DNA from: Protula sp. h YS-2021
Lineage: Eukaryota; Annelida; Polychaeta; Sabellida; Serpulidae
Assembly (NCBI GenBank): GCA_949752745.1
Contig: OX457031.1
Coordinates: 43,836,269-43,900,268, forward strand
Reading direction: 5' to 3'
Length of the DNA stretch: 64,000 nt
Position numbers and translations under genes: made by a program. The notes under the pieces were generated by a model. That model had not been told where the DNA came from, made no database searches, and saw nothing but the letters and a program-made list of their open reading frames with translations. Each line of letters starts with the position of its first letter. The stretch's first letter is position 1. Of this stretch, positions 48,301-60,200 are shown one piece after another.

Positions 48301-51300
48301 CCCTCCCCTCTGAGTTCATATCATATCAACTTGCGTGCTTGTTTGATACAGATTTGGGCGAAAACTTGCATACATGGTTTGCATAACCGTAGCAGGAATG
48401 AGTGGATGTGCTGCTGCCTTTATGCCTAATTACTGGTTATTCGTAGCTTTGCGCGTCTTGCTGGGAGCGTCTATGGCAGGAATATATGATATTGGTGTCG
48501 TTTTGGGTGCGTCAGTGAGACATTGGAAGCTTTTTGGACTAGAAGTGCATACGTTAAAAAATATATATATAAATGTGTAACTTTGTCTGACAAGCGCAAA
48601 ATTTTACACGTATAATGGTTATTTTTCAGCAGCAACAATTTATATTATCTTTACGTTAATTTTTGTCATGTTAAAATCTGAAGAGAATTCTAAGTTTTCT
48701 AGTGTGAATTTAACTCTTTTCAGGTTTAATCTTAACAATTTAAGCTGTTAATGTGCTGCATTATTTACAATTTAAGTGGAATTTTAAGATTATTTGTTTT
48801 TTTTCACTATGCATTTGAAAATTGTTTCTGTTCTCATTTCACACGAAATACATTTGCAAATAAACTATTTTTTTATCTATATGTTATAATAGTAATGGAA
48901 TCTATTGGAACTTCACAACGAATGAAACCTGGTATATGTTACCAAGCATGGAATGCAAGTGGTTATATGTTACTGGCACTCACCGCATACTTCATTCGTG
49001 ACTACAGATACCTTCAGTTGTTTCTTGGTCTCCTGTTTTTTATGTTTTTGCCATACTGTTGGTACGTATTTTGTGTTTTATTTTTCTAACAAAAAACAAA
49101 TGTCAGAAATTGTCAGTTTTATTATAAACCCCTGTTTCGCTTCAGAACAAGCTATTTAAACAGATTTTCTGTGCAGCGTGACTGGTGAATCACCTCGATG
49201 GCTCATGGCAGAAGGTTACATACAGAAAGCAAGAAAGGAAATCAAAAGGGCTGCAGAAATAAACAAAAAACAATTGCCTAACTGTCTGCAAAGGACTGGA
49301 GACATGGTATAAATATGCATTAAATCAAAGTTTATGCATATTCCATAAAATCATGATAAAACCAGTATTGCTTGCTCCATATTTCGTAAAAAAATCTCGC
49401 TAGTCTAAACTAGTTTCTAAGGGGTTACTCGACAGTGCACGACAGAGCGCTGTTCTGGTATCCTCAAGGTTAAGGGTTCGAATCTGGCCCTGGTGATCAT
49501 CGAGTCATTGAAGTTAACTCTAAATGCCTTAGCAAAGCAAATGCAGTAGGTTTGATATCTTTGATATCTTTCAGTAGGTTTGATATCACGGAATTCAAAA
49601 TGAACGTCCACTGAGTCTTTTGGTCATCCCATAAAAACTGTAAAATCCTACGGCAAACTTGCCATCAGAAAAACAAAACTGGACGTTATTCTTGCCTCCC
49701 TTATCGCGTTCTGTACTACACCTATCTACCCCTTACTCATCCCGAGAACATTAACTTTTCTTTCAGTATCTGGATTTGTATGACAAAATGTTTGCTCTTA
49801 TCTTAGTTCAAACAGATAACAACTAACATGGTACCTTATAGGTGTGGCCTTTGGTCCATTTTTAAAAACACTCCATATTTTGGTTTTGTTATGTATCGTG
49901 AATCTTCGCTATTCTTCGATTAAAATGCTTTATGGATAGTGTTTATCGTGAAAAGGAATGCATATCATTTACAGAAGGTTATTGCTTAGCAGATCATTTT
50001 GAAACCGTTATTTTTGTGTAGTGTATACCTGACTTTGATTGAAAAGAGAATCGAGAAATATTCTTCATTAAGTACTAAGCAGTATTGGACCGCTTTTTTC
50101 TTAAATGCACGCGAGTTTTGTCTGCAATTCGTCCTTCCGTCAAATAGGTGAACCTCAAAATGTGCTCCCCTTGGTAATTGCCTTATATCATTATATAAGG
50201 CATCTCAATAATATATCATAAAACCGGAAATCTAAAAATATTAATAAGTTAATATAAAACAAACAACAAATGTTTATTTACAGATCTATTTATTTACTTT
50301 TGACTTTATCTTTGCACAATATTACAACACTCTTAACAATGCATAATTATATTTCTTCATACTTTATATCTGTCCTCTTCAGAAGGATTCTGACACATGT
50401 AAAAGCAAGGTAAAAACTCATACGATGATAGACCTTGTAAAAACTCCTAACATGCGAAAACGCACCGTTATTTCTACTTTTATTTGGTACGTTTCCTTTA
50501 TTTCTTTTCCTCTTACTCTACCATGCAATTTTTACTATTTTCATTTTGTATCAACTATTTTATTGTATATCAGCTGCTTTATTATGCATCCACTGTTTTG
50601 TAAACGACTTAAGAAAGTGGATATGCGTTTAAGCTGATTATGTTATTTCGTAATGGTGTTTATACATATATAAACACTGAGTGGTTTAAAATTATTTTTA
50701 ATGGGAATTTCTTATACTTTGACAGATGCTTCTTTAACACCCATTGAAAGCCTCATGTAATCTTACAGTCGTAATTCTGTGTATAAGTAAAGTTGATTTA
50801 CCAAATCATATAAACTTTAGATCATGTGCATTTTTATGGTTAGGTTTGTGAACAGACTGATATACTACGGGCTAAGCTTGAGTGTTGGCAATCTATACGG
50901 AGGACCATATGTTAATACGGTAATGACAGGTAAAATCGTGTGCTCATTTTAATATAAATTAATGTAAACAAATAATGCAAATCCGATTTTGACCTTAAAA
51001 TGTGCAATATAAATTCTAAAAAGTCCTAAAAATTTATTTCAATTTGGTAGTCGAGGATATACTGATGTGAGAGAATCAAACGAACAGCTTTTATTCGACC
51101 CAATTTATTTTCAATCTCTTTTTGCTCTAGTTATGTCCCTGTTGTTATTATAAAATCGGATTTTAAACCTCGGATTGGAAAACCAAGTTTAAATCTTGAA
51201 CTGACATCGAACTGAAGAATAGTGGTACTGAATTAAAATACTCATTAACATCTAAGTTCAGACGCAATATCTTAAATTGACAATGAATTATTTTGAGTTT

Positions 51301-54300
51301 CTCTTTCTGGTATTAAATGAAACTTATCCTTTTTACTGTGCAGGCTTTAAGGATTGTTAAGCAAATTTCATTATCTTTAAATTTTGAATTAACGCCACAT
51401 TCCCTTTTCCTCGCAGTCAGATACCGATATGCTCTCCTTTTACAGACAAACATGTAACATCGCACTAGATGAGACAGCATCCTTTTTATATTCCCGTTAA
51501 CCGTTGTTCGAATATTTAAATAATAAGAACTAACTGGATTTGTTTCCCAGGAAGGCTGGAGCGAGAAAGGGGTATTAGGGGATGATGTATCACTTCAGTC
51601 AATACTCATGCTAACTCAAACAAACATATGTTTTTTATTGTGGTGTATTCAAGAAAGGCGCCCAAAGACCAAAACTATGTAGTTTGCGTCATTTAGCTAG
51701 AAATATGCCAAAGCGCATATGATGCATTTTTTTTATATTGTATTATATAGGGTCTAGGCGGTCTCCCCCCCAGCGGTCTCCCCCCGGCGGACTCCCCCCT
51801 ACCAACTCCCCCCTGGCGGTCTCCCTCGTAGGCTGACTCCCCCCTGTCCTTCTCCCCCCCCCCCCTGGCAGATTTTTTTTTAGTTAGTAAAACTTCAATC
51901 AGCAAAACTTGTACATTTCATTCCCTTTTTTTAATTTTCAACCTCACCTTTCATCTACTTTTACATAATTATCACTAGGAAATTAATCTGCTTAAAATCC
52001 AGTTACGAAATTACAATCAAACACTTACTGTAAACTGATCTTTCAAATGTGATCACGAAATTTAATCTACAGATCACCAGCTTTACTGTGTCACCACCTT
52101 ACTGCTTTCCTCGTATAGTGGTAATGAATTCCATCTTGATGTGATAATTTGGCTACTTTTTGGTGAGCTTTTATACAACCATTTACGTTCTCCGGACGCA
52201 AATCTGATATCCATAAATAAACCAAACTACTCCGTAAAACATCATTATCAGTAGCCTACTCTGGCCGTGAAGGCCAATAAACAATTGCAATTCTTGTGCA
52301 TGCAATGAGCATAACACTAGATCCGACGTTTCATTGATTCGGTCAAATATTCAATATATCAATCACTTAATTAAACAGATTAAAGAAACATCAATAACCC
52401 TTTGGTCTTCATACATGAATAAGGAAAACAAGTTTGAGGGGGGAGAAGGAAAAAAAGGAGTGAAATGAACAAGTTTTGCTGATGTAAGTTCAAAAAAAAT
52501 CTGCCGTGGGGGGGGGGAGAAGGACAGGGGGGAGACCGCCTAGGGGGGGAGACCGCCAGGGGGAAACCGCCGGGGGGGGGGAAGCGCCAGGGGGGAGACC
52601 GCCTGTTCCCATTATATAAACATACTCAGATAAAATTCCATACTTACAGCTTTATCTGTCTTTGAATATGTATTCCTTTTTCTGCCTAATTGAACCAAAA
52701 AAATTCTATAGGAATGATCTTTTAGTTAAGTAGCTAGATGACTAAAACAGTGATCTGTTGGCCAGCATTTATTCCTTTTTCTAGCTAACTGGTTTTATGA
52801 AGGAACATATATTTCGAGAAATAGATCGCTTGGTGCCCTTCATTTGGGAATAACGCCATACTGCGGTTGTATCAGTCAGACATATTCAGCCTAAAAGTGA
52901 AAAGCTTCTCTGATAAAATATTGTGTACATGTTATTTGCATTTATTTCGAAGACAGAATAAAGATATATTTACTTTTTAATTTAATTTTTAGGTTTAATG
53001 GAGTTTCCTGCCTTGCTTGTGGTATGTTTAACGCTTGATCGTTTTGGAAGACGAGTCATCCTTATATCGCTTTTATTATTTAGTGGAATGATATGCCTGG
53101 GAACAGCAGCAATACCGAAAAGTATCTATCTTAGAACTGTTATAGGATGCTAGTATTATTCGCACTTACTTAGACATAAATTACTTCATCTATAAATTTA
53201 TTTGCATAAGTTTTCTTTACAACTGGCCTCTAAAGCATGTGTAAGTTATAAAATCCGTTGTGTACAACACACAAGTTATATAACACTGAAGAATTAACTT
53301 GTTTCAAAACTACCAAAATTAAATCTTCGCAATAATTCTGCACATTTTGATAGCGGCACAAGGTTGTTTTCAATTGTCACTGCCTCAAACTTCTGCAAAT
53401 ATTACAAAACTGTTCATGATGTGCCCAATCAAGTTTTTGTGCCGACATGTGTTCACAAGCCATTCCAGCACCTTCTAAGTAGTGATGAAATCGGGCTTGA
53501 AATATACTTTGCGGTGTGCGATATGGTGAGAATTCGTCCGTAAAATGCAGTAAGGGGTCTTCGAATGTGCTCATGTTTACGTTAAATTTGATTAGTTACG
53601 TCACAGATTTTCTTAAAGGTAGTGGATGACCATTAGCAAAGGACTAAATTCCAAACAATTCTTTTAAGCTGCGGCCAAGATGATCAACCTCAGCTGACAC
53701 TTCGTCAGGGGGATCCGTAAGCTCGTTATGGCTTGGCTTGGTTAATATTTTGAAAAACATTTAGTGTTTTAACGTCGTGTCTGTTTTTGGTTTTAGGACA
53801 GATTTTTAAAAACTGACGTGTAATATCTAATAGATATTAACTCCATAAACTTCAAACCAAATTTTATTAATGGTAGCTTCGAAGCAGTTAGGTTCCAAAA
53901 CCTTGCACATTTACTTGTTTTTGTACCAAGTACATTGGGCCAATAGCTAGAGAATAGCGGGCATAGGTCTACTGATATGAAATATCTCAGCTTCTTACAT
54001 GTAAAAGACAATGAAAGCTGGTTATTTACCAAGACTTTGAAATGGCTGAAGATAAAAATCCCTCCATAAAAATTTATTTATTTATTTATTTTTGCTAGCT
54101 TGCATTCCCAGTTCCAATTCAAAGGTCACAATTTACCACATACATAGGTAATATAGCAAACCTTTAAAGATTATGCTTCCCACAAATACAAGAAGCTAAT
54201 TTAGAACATAAGTACAACTAAAATAGTCTGTATCTACTAAGAGCTTGAAATAGGTTCATATTCTCACATCATCAGTTATATGTCCCATTTAATTTTATTC

Positions 54301-56437
54301 TTCTCATTTATACAGCGAAATTCTACAAATTCTGGCTTTCTCTTTTGGCCAGACCAACAAAAAATTGTAACAGCCTAGAAAGGTGACAGCCAAGGTCCTT
54401 CAAATGCAGTTATGAAGTGAATCGATACTTGTACTGTGATCGCAGATACTTCTGATTGCACAGGGAAAATCCACTCAAAATTCTTTCCGTCTGCATTTAA
54501 GCTCTACCTTATAACCCCCTGTGCATTACAATAAAGCAGTATCTTATTTTGTAGTTTATTGGAAGAAATCAACCTGTATTTGCTGACCTTTTTCTGCCTT
54601 ATATGCTAAATGTGCAGATATAAAAACAAGGGAAAATTTTGTAATATGTTGCCTACAGTCGAGAACAATTTGATGTTAACATTAATTAGGCGTAAGTCTC
54701 GTTGAAAAGGAACAGGCATGTCACAGAGTGGCAAAATATTAAGTTTAAATGTACTAGCTATATGGTTAGATATCTGCGCAGATAAGTAATGTAACTGTAA
54801 CACTCAAAGGCAAAAAAGACAGAACACAGACTTATTCTCATTGAATTTCCATCGAGCATGATAACCGGTCGCGTTAATACATTCTTCACAATCAGAATTT
54901 GTTTTAACTTGTTATTTCTAATTTCTTTCAGACTATGAAATTGCAATTACTGTTTTAGCGATGCTTGGTAAAATTTCTATCACCGGGAGTATGTCTATTC
55001 TTTATGTATACAATGTTGAGTTGTTTCCAACTGTATTGCGGAATCTGGCCACAGGCACTGTATCTCTGTTTTCCCATGTGGGAAGTATTATAGCGCCATT
55101 CGTGATGACGCTGGTAAGTGTCAATGTACAACTACCAAATGAAACAAATCAAAATATCTAATGGTCCCATCTTATTTACAAATTTTATTCCGCTGAGCTG
55201 TTCCATTATAAAGTTCTTGCGAAAATATACAATTTAAGCCATGATCATAAAATCATTTAGAAAACTGTTGAAACATTGCTCGGGATGCTTGCTTTTCGCA
55301 ATCCAGAACACATTATGGTCGCCTTTGCCTATGGCAGTTCTCGGTGGATTGTCCATCACTGCTGGACTGCTCTGCATTCCACTTCCAGAGACCAGAAACA
55401 GAAGCCTTCCAGATTCCATACAAGACGGGGAAGATTTTGGCAAGTACGGTTCATTTGATATCATTAGACAACTCCACAGTCTTAATTTTCACCAAAGCTG
55501 TTTTAACGTCAATCTTTTGTGCAGCATTTTTATAAGAAAAGTTAAACCAACCTAGGTCAAAGTTATTGCAGGTTTACTTTGAAATGTTCTTTATACCTGT
55601 TTTATAAAATTCTGTCATCTATCTATCTTAAATAATTTCATTACTTTTTTCCATCTAGTTTTTGTTGTTGTTGTTGTTGTTGTTGTTTATTTTAAGTGTT
55701 TTTTGCAATACTGTTTCATTAGACGAGTCGTTCGCAACCTTTCTCTTATTTTGGCATGGCTAGTTTCCAACTTTTTCGTTCAGCCAGCTGGCTCATTTTA
55801 TCAATCCTGATCATTTAGTAACCGAGCGAGAAATGACTCTGTTACTCCTGGATTAAATTTTTTAATGTGCTATTTTTACTGGCTCTATATTAAAATGGCT
55901 TTATATTAAAAAATATAGAGCCATAAAATTAAGCAGTAGAATAAAACATTATCTATTTTCCAAAAGCGAACCATTATAATTTTCCTTCAACCGCCACCAT
56001 GAGAGTTTCATCCTGTACAATTCAAAATTATTCCCCCAGAAACAATTTACTTATATTTCTTGAAAATCTTTTGACTGCAAAACTCTTCCAAGCACTTCTT
56101 GGGCTTAAGGAAGGAATGACACAATTAAGGCACAATAAGAAATCGTTATAATATTGTAATTGGACACCCAATTGCCATCAGATAATAATTTTGGGAAAGG
56201 CACATGTGACAAATTGAAAGAGAACAGCCGACAACTAAATTACTGTGTACATTCATGATCATTTTTTGGAGCAGAAAAAGAAGAGCTGAAGCTTCCACTG
56301 TCAACAACAACACAAGTTTTGAAAACACGAACAGTAGAAGAGATACGTCAACAGGAGACGAGCATGTCAGGGGCACGTCACGTGATCGTCCGCCAGTTAA
56401 GGCATGGAACAACGAGGCTTACACTGAAGTGGCCTAG
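42040..56437 (+). CDS. SLC22-family (organic ion transporter, MFS) gene, 11 exons, 548 aa
   Basis: Exons: 42040-42339, 47739-47842, 48352-48494, 48893-49061, 49177-49306, 50383-50486, 50844-50929, 52993-53121, 54932-55113, 55307-55443, 56275-56437. They total 1647 nt, all junctions in phase with GT-AG introns, and the length is usual for SLC22. Landmarks: MNTDFDDILKTIGSFGRYQ start; TM1 about 22-44; large Cys-rich extracellular loop with an NFT sequon; WNLVCSKEWL; MFS signature GTLSDRFGRK; TGESPRWLMAEG after TM6; TPNMRKRT; ELFPTVLRN; PLPETRNRSLPDSI at the end of TM12. It is a plasma-membrane facilitator of organic ions or zwitterions. The HVGSIIAPFV stretch looks more like OCTN/ORCT-type members than classical OATs (inference). 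Substrate cannot be assigned. The start at 42040 matches the family; an upstream TTG in the same frame is not needed. Confidence 0.95.
42446..43792. repeat. 136-bp tandem array, ten units (SLC22 intron 1)
   Basis: Ten almost identical 136-bp units with AAGTGAACAGGCTGGATTAG and CTGGACCATCCGAAATGTAG; one unit has CTGGTCC. The downstream duplicate has a single diverged copy (about 57670-57790), so the expansion is specific to this locus and recent. Confidence 0.97.
43793..45105. other. SLC22 intron 1, unique part
   Basis: Diverged match to 57790-58620 in the downstream duplicate. A short ORF at 44262-44459 has no splice support and no domain. No separate feature seen. Confidence 0.5.
45106..45560. 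repeat. 151-bp tandem array, three units (SLC22 intron 1)
   Basis: Units starting at 45106, 45257 and 45408 share GCATAAGTCATTTATTTTTG and end with GAACAATGAAAGATCGAAGC. Only a diverged single copy is seen in the duplicate (about 58620-58760). Confidence 0.95.
46251..47581 (-). mobile_element. Helentron-like element, copy B (SLC22 intron 1)
   Basis: Same ends as copy A: minus-strand start TCCCACTTGCAAA at 47581, terminal CTAG at 46251 and the same 10-bp hairpin arms at about 46260-46281. It contains only about four satellite units (46430-46935) and the same unique section (46990-47580). The homologous place in the downstream duplicate (about 59370-59440) has no such element. Confidence 0.72.
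47739..47842 (+). CDS. SLC22 exon 2: TM2 and first half of MFS motif A
   Basis: Acceptor TTTATTTTTAG, donor GTAACT, 104 nt. Encodes WNLVCSKEWLIAMSQAM through FGTLSDR, the diagnostic start of the conserved MFS loop 2-3 signature. Confidence 0.95.
48352..48494 (+). CDS. SLC22 exon 3: TM3-TM4
   Basis: Acceptor TTGATACAG, donor GTGTCG, 143 nt, phase 2 to 1. Begins FGRKLAYMVCI and contains FMPNYWLFVALRVLLG, a family-typical stretch. Confidence 0.93.
48893..49061 (+). CDS. SLC22 exon 4: TM5-TM6
   Basis: Acceptor TTATAATAG, donor GTACGT, 169 nt, phase 1 to 2. Encodes VMESIGTSQRMKPGICYQ and two hydrophobic helices, ending LPYCW. Confidence 0.93.
49177..49306 (+). CDS. SLC22 exon 5: central cytoplasmic loop
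   Basis: Acceptor TTTCTGTGCAG, donor GTATAA, 130 nt, phase 2 to 0. Encodes TGESPRWLMAEGYIQKARKE, matching the conserved ESPRWL segment that follows TM6. Confidence 0.93.
49405..49520 (+). repeat. Possible tRNA-derived SINE fragment
   Basis: Contains GGGTTCGAATCTGGCC, matching the pol III B-box (GGTTCGANNCC) of tRNA genes, with a tRNA-like layout upstream (GTGCACGACAGAGCGC). The duplicate keeps a diverged copy near 61230-61290, so it predates the duplication. No clean cloverleaf or A-box, so not called as a tRNA gene. Confidence 0.35.
50383..50486 (+). CDS. SLC22 exon 6: loop before TM7
   Basis: Acceptor TGTCCTCTTCAG, donor GTACGT, 104 nt, phase 0 to 2. Encodes MIDLVKTPNMRKRTVISTF, the conserved lead-in to TM7. 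Confidence 0.93.
50844..50929 (+). CDS. SLC22 exon 7: TM7
   Basis: Acceptor TTTTATGGTTAG, donor GTAAAA, 86 nt, phase 2 to 1. Encodes WFVNRLIYYGLSLSVGNL, a family hallmark. Confidence 0.93.
51742..52618. mobile_element. Fold-back hAT-like element with 8-bp TSD (SLC22 intron 7)
   Basis: The element at 51750-52610 is flanked by ATTATATA on both sides (51742-51749 and 52611-52618). Long inverted arms are built of repeated GGCGGTCTCCCCCC units on the left (to about 51865) and their complement on the right (from about 52500). Ends are GGGTCTAGGCGGTCTCC and, inverted, GGGAACAGGCGGTCTCC. 8-bp duplications are typical of hAT transposons (established knowledge). The duplicate shows the empty site near 63930. 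No transposase. Confidence 0.8.
52993..53121 (+). CDS. SLC22 exon 8: TM8-TM9
   Basis: Acceptor TTAATTTTTAG, donor GTATCT, 129 nt, phase 1 to 1. Encodes GLMEFPALLVV and LDRFGRRV, the second MFS signature copy, then TM9. Confidence 0.93.
53122..54931. other. SLC22 intron 8
   Basis: 1.8 kb AT-rich intron; minus-strand ORFs (53377-53574, 53793-54032, 54606-54803, 54758-54946) have no domain or splice support. Confidence 0.6.
54932..55113 (+). CDS. SLC22 exon 9: TM10-TM11
   Basis: Acceptor ATTTCTTTCAG, donor GTAAGT, 182 nt, phase 1 to 0. Encodes YVYNVELFPTVLRNLATG, then HVGSIIAPFVMTL. ELFPTVLRN is strongly diagnostic of the family. Confidence 0.95.
55307..55443 (+). CDS. SLC22 exon 10: TM12 and start of C-terminal tail
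   Basis: Acceptor TTCGCAATCCAG, donor GTACGG, 137 nt, phase 0 to 2. Encodes LPMAVLGGLSITAGLL followed by PLPETRNRSLPDSIQDGED. Confidence 0.9.
56275..56437 (+). CDS. SLC22 exon 11: C-terminal tail and stop
   Basis: Acceptor TTTTTTGGAGCAG, 163 nt from phase 2. Encodes a basic, Ser/Thr/Asn-rich tail ending NNEAYTEVA. The tail is not conserved in the family, but its phase and the stop position complete the gene. Confidence 0.8.
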
Positions 56438-57271
56438 TGGCACATGTATTTGACCTTGATAATACCATGCCAGAAAACATGTGGATATTTCTCCAAATTT
56501 TTTTCTTATAGCTTAACAGTAATTTTTTTTCGAATCTTTTGGAAGTCCTTTTCTTATAAAATGGGTAAGAACATGTTAATTATCATGTTTATTCTATGTG
56601 AAATAATAAGTCGACACAGTCGGCAATATGCCACCAAAACGCTGCCTTGTTGATGCTTGCATGAATGTGCATATACTGTGTATGCGGTTTTATGCAGCAT
56701 AAAAATACTTTATCAACTTTGTTCAATTCATTACCCTATCTGAAACCTAAAAGCAACATGCTTCAAAGTATTTCAAATCAGGTCAGAATGAAACGTCGCT
56801 GTTGCCTTAGAATCGTAAGCTTTATCTTTCAGCTTCGGAAAATATTCAAATTCATTGTAAGACGACATTGTGCAATTTATCAAAGCTGTGCGATATAATT
56901 TATTACGTTGATGAAGCGACAGATGATAAGAACATTACTGTGAACCAGTAAATCCGATTTAATTTTTTCTGTCTTTCCTTTGTTTGTTGCCTACGTTAAT
57001 ATATCATTTGTACCCTACTTAGACGAATAAAAACTTGCATAATCAATTCAATTTTTTACGTTATACCTCCTTTACAGGTAGTGACTTCTAGATAAAAAGG
57101 AAATTTTTTTAAATAAGTTGAAGTCACTGCAGCACAGTGCTTGGAGACAACTACAGATCAGCCGCATTAATAACACAGCTCGTGAACAAGATTTATGCTA
57201 GTGTCTTTTTCTGAAAAGAAATAAACATAATCTTTACACTCTGCTCCTAAGTCTATTTTAACATCGACACA

Positions 57272-60200
57272 ACGAACATCGACCTCGACGATTTTATTAA
57301 AACGATTTTTTTAGGCGATACCAAGTCCAGAATATTATCCTATTTGGCCTTCCTGTTATTGCTATTTGAGCAAACCTCTTAGCTTCGGTTTTTCTTTCTG
57401 GGTTGCGTAATTACCAATGTGAAAAATGCTTTCAAAATACAAGGGGCGATTCATTTGAAAATGTGAGTAAGTCTGTTTTTACGAAGCAGAAAATTTCACT
57501 GGAACAATAAAGTACAAACACTGGGAATATGAACAAAATAAGTTTGGACATACAATCATTGCGGAGGCATCTTTTAAGCATTCGTTTTTAAAGTTAGCTT
57601 CTATTTGTGTTTATTTTACAAGTAATGATTATAAATTATATGCGATATTCCTCATGTGTATTCTTATTAAGCCAGAAAGAAAAGAAGTGAACAGGTTGGT
57701 TCAGAAACAAAAACGTCTAGGGGCCATTCGCAATGTAGGATCACCGAGAACTGGTAGAAGACTTCAAAGTAGTTACTAATTGTTAAGATTAGCATTTCCC
57801 ACTATTTCTAATAAAAAAGTAATTTTCCAGACAGACCGAATTTCGGAAAATCCAATCAAAATGTAGGAGGCAACACAGATTAAAAATTAGCTAACAAAAC
57901 CTTTTAAAATGCCGTCATTTCCACAAAAGCACTCCTACAAAATTTGAAAGGAACCCGTTCAAAATTATGGTAGAAGCATTTTGAAAATTGGCTAATACTG
58001 CCATTTGAGAAATTTTAGGGGATCGCTAAAAAGGAAATCCTCAACAGATGACGACGAATTGAATATTCCGACAAAAATTTCAAAGAACTCCCACTTAATT
58101 TGAGGAGAAAGAGAAGAAGCATTTTGAAAATTGGCTAAATAATTGACTTTAGTATTTTTTATTGGTTGGCATATGAAACCTGAAACCGGTGCTTTAAAAA
58201 GTGTTTCCGCCAGCGGTTAAGAAATTTACTAACTTTGTTAGACTGCACCATTCCTCTAAAGCGTTACTTCCTTTCAAAAATGTTTTCCATCTCTTGAATG
58301 ACAGTCCCATGTTGTTTATTCTTCATATGCTCTACCATTGAATGTTTGACATCAATGGCAATACATAAAAAATTCACGTCATCATGTCACCACGTCCTCA
58401 TGATCATATCTACCAAATCCATGTCTACGGGGCATTAATGTTTAAGATTGCAATCCTCTGTTTCTTCCATTTGCATTTCACTGGTTGAAATAAACTGTTA
58501 GTGTCTAAGTCTTGTAATTTGATCTTAGGGTAATATTCATGATGCTATGATAAAATAAGAGCCACAGTCTATAACTCACTAAACCACTTTGATGTGGTTT
58601 TCTTTGAAACAAATTTTGGTTAAACAGAAAAGCAGCACGATCAAGTTTAGGGCCAGTTACTTTGTCTGCTGGTAAATTTGGAACTGATTATTGCAAAAGT
58701 CTCTCAGATTGCGACATGAAAATAGATGTACAGTGAACTCAACGATCGTGGCAGTGTATTCGTCTTCTGTTCTCTTAACGTTCCAGTGTTAGAATGTATT
58801 AATAGAAGCTTGCTGGTCAAGCTTTTTATCTTACTATTTACACAAACACAATGAAGTTTACTAGTCAAGCTTTTTACCTAGTATTTATATAACTACAATG
58901 CATTTTTGTACGAAGTAGTTGTGTTAGGCATGCTTAAGAGTGCTAGCATTTCATTTCTTTTACTTATATTGGGTTAGTGTTTGCACCTTTGAATCAATTC
59001 TCATTGGCTGAGATTTTACGTCCTCTTGGGTTTAAAATCAGATAATAAATTGCTTGACTATTACAATATGACAAGTGACACCAAATTAAAATCTTCCCCT
59101 CAAACATTTTACGCTGAATTAAAAAAACATAAACAATAGCCAGATCTGACATATTAAATGGGCATTGTGATGTTTTCCTTTGTTTGAAACTTGTTAGTTT
59201 GAACTTACTCTTGCTTTTAGGCAAAATAACGTCACGCGACTTTATATATAATCATTATTGATAGGGTAGAGCTACAATTCCTCTGAATAGTCTTGACAAG
59301 CTGAATATTTCACCCATTCACTTATATTGCCATATTTTCCTGACGATATTGTCATGTAGTAAGGTCTCTTGACGTGTAATGTTTCTTCGATATGCTCAAA
59401 TTGACATGACGGAATTCATCGATGTAAATCCAACAATATTCAGGCAAGGTACGCTCAAAGTCTTGCAAATTGCAATTAAAATATAGCCCTCATTCATCAG
59501 GACAGTATTAATTTTACTCTCAGTTTTACTTTTCATTCAGTGGAAAATGGTATGCAGCAGGGAATGGTTCATTGCAATGTCACAAGCAATGATCACGGCT
59601 GGCTGCTTGATTGGTAGCATTGTGTTTGTTACTTCGTCATACAGGTAACAATACCGTGATACCGACATCTAAAATGGTTTGTTACAATAATTTCCAGCAA
59701 TATTCATTGCCTACTTAAAACCAAGATGTATTTGTTGATAAAACGGACCTGCCACTAAAGCTTATACATTGGAGACGAAAACAAGCAACAATGTAATATT
59801 CCTAAATCAGGTTTCTTAACAATTCCTATCCCAATTTTCATCATAACATTATCTATCAAATAGCTATGTTTTATTAAATAATGTCAAGGACACTTCATAT
59901 CAAAAGTATTACTTTGCATTTCAAGAAAAAAAAACGCCGAGAAATGAGGGTAAAAGTTTTTGAGGTTAGACGCGCACTTTTGTTAAAAATGTGGGTTTCC
60001 ATTCAGTACTCGCGTTTCCAACATAACCGGCGGATCGTTCGGAACTGTGTTTTTGGTTAAAAAGGAGGTATCGTTTTAACTTAACAGTCGGTTATTGTAA
60101 CCAGTTGGTGTGTGAGTGTCCCTCGGGCATATGCTATCAGTTTCCGTGCCTGTTTGTCGCAGGTTTGGTCGAAGAGTTATATTTGTGGTTTGCATGCCCC

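Noticed and set aside
49405..49520. Functional tRNA gene
   Set aside because: The B-box is good, but no acceptor stem or clear A-box could be paired by eye.
55241..55306. Extending SLC22 exon 10 upstream to an AG near 55260
   Set aside because: That acceptor gives phase 2, whereas exon 9 ends in phase 0; the AG at 55305-55306 keeps the frame and the family alignment.
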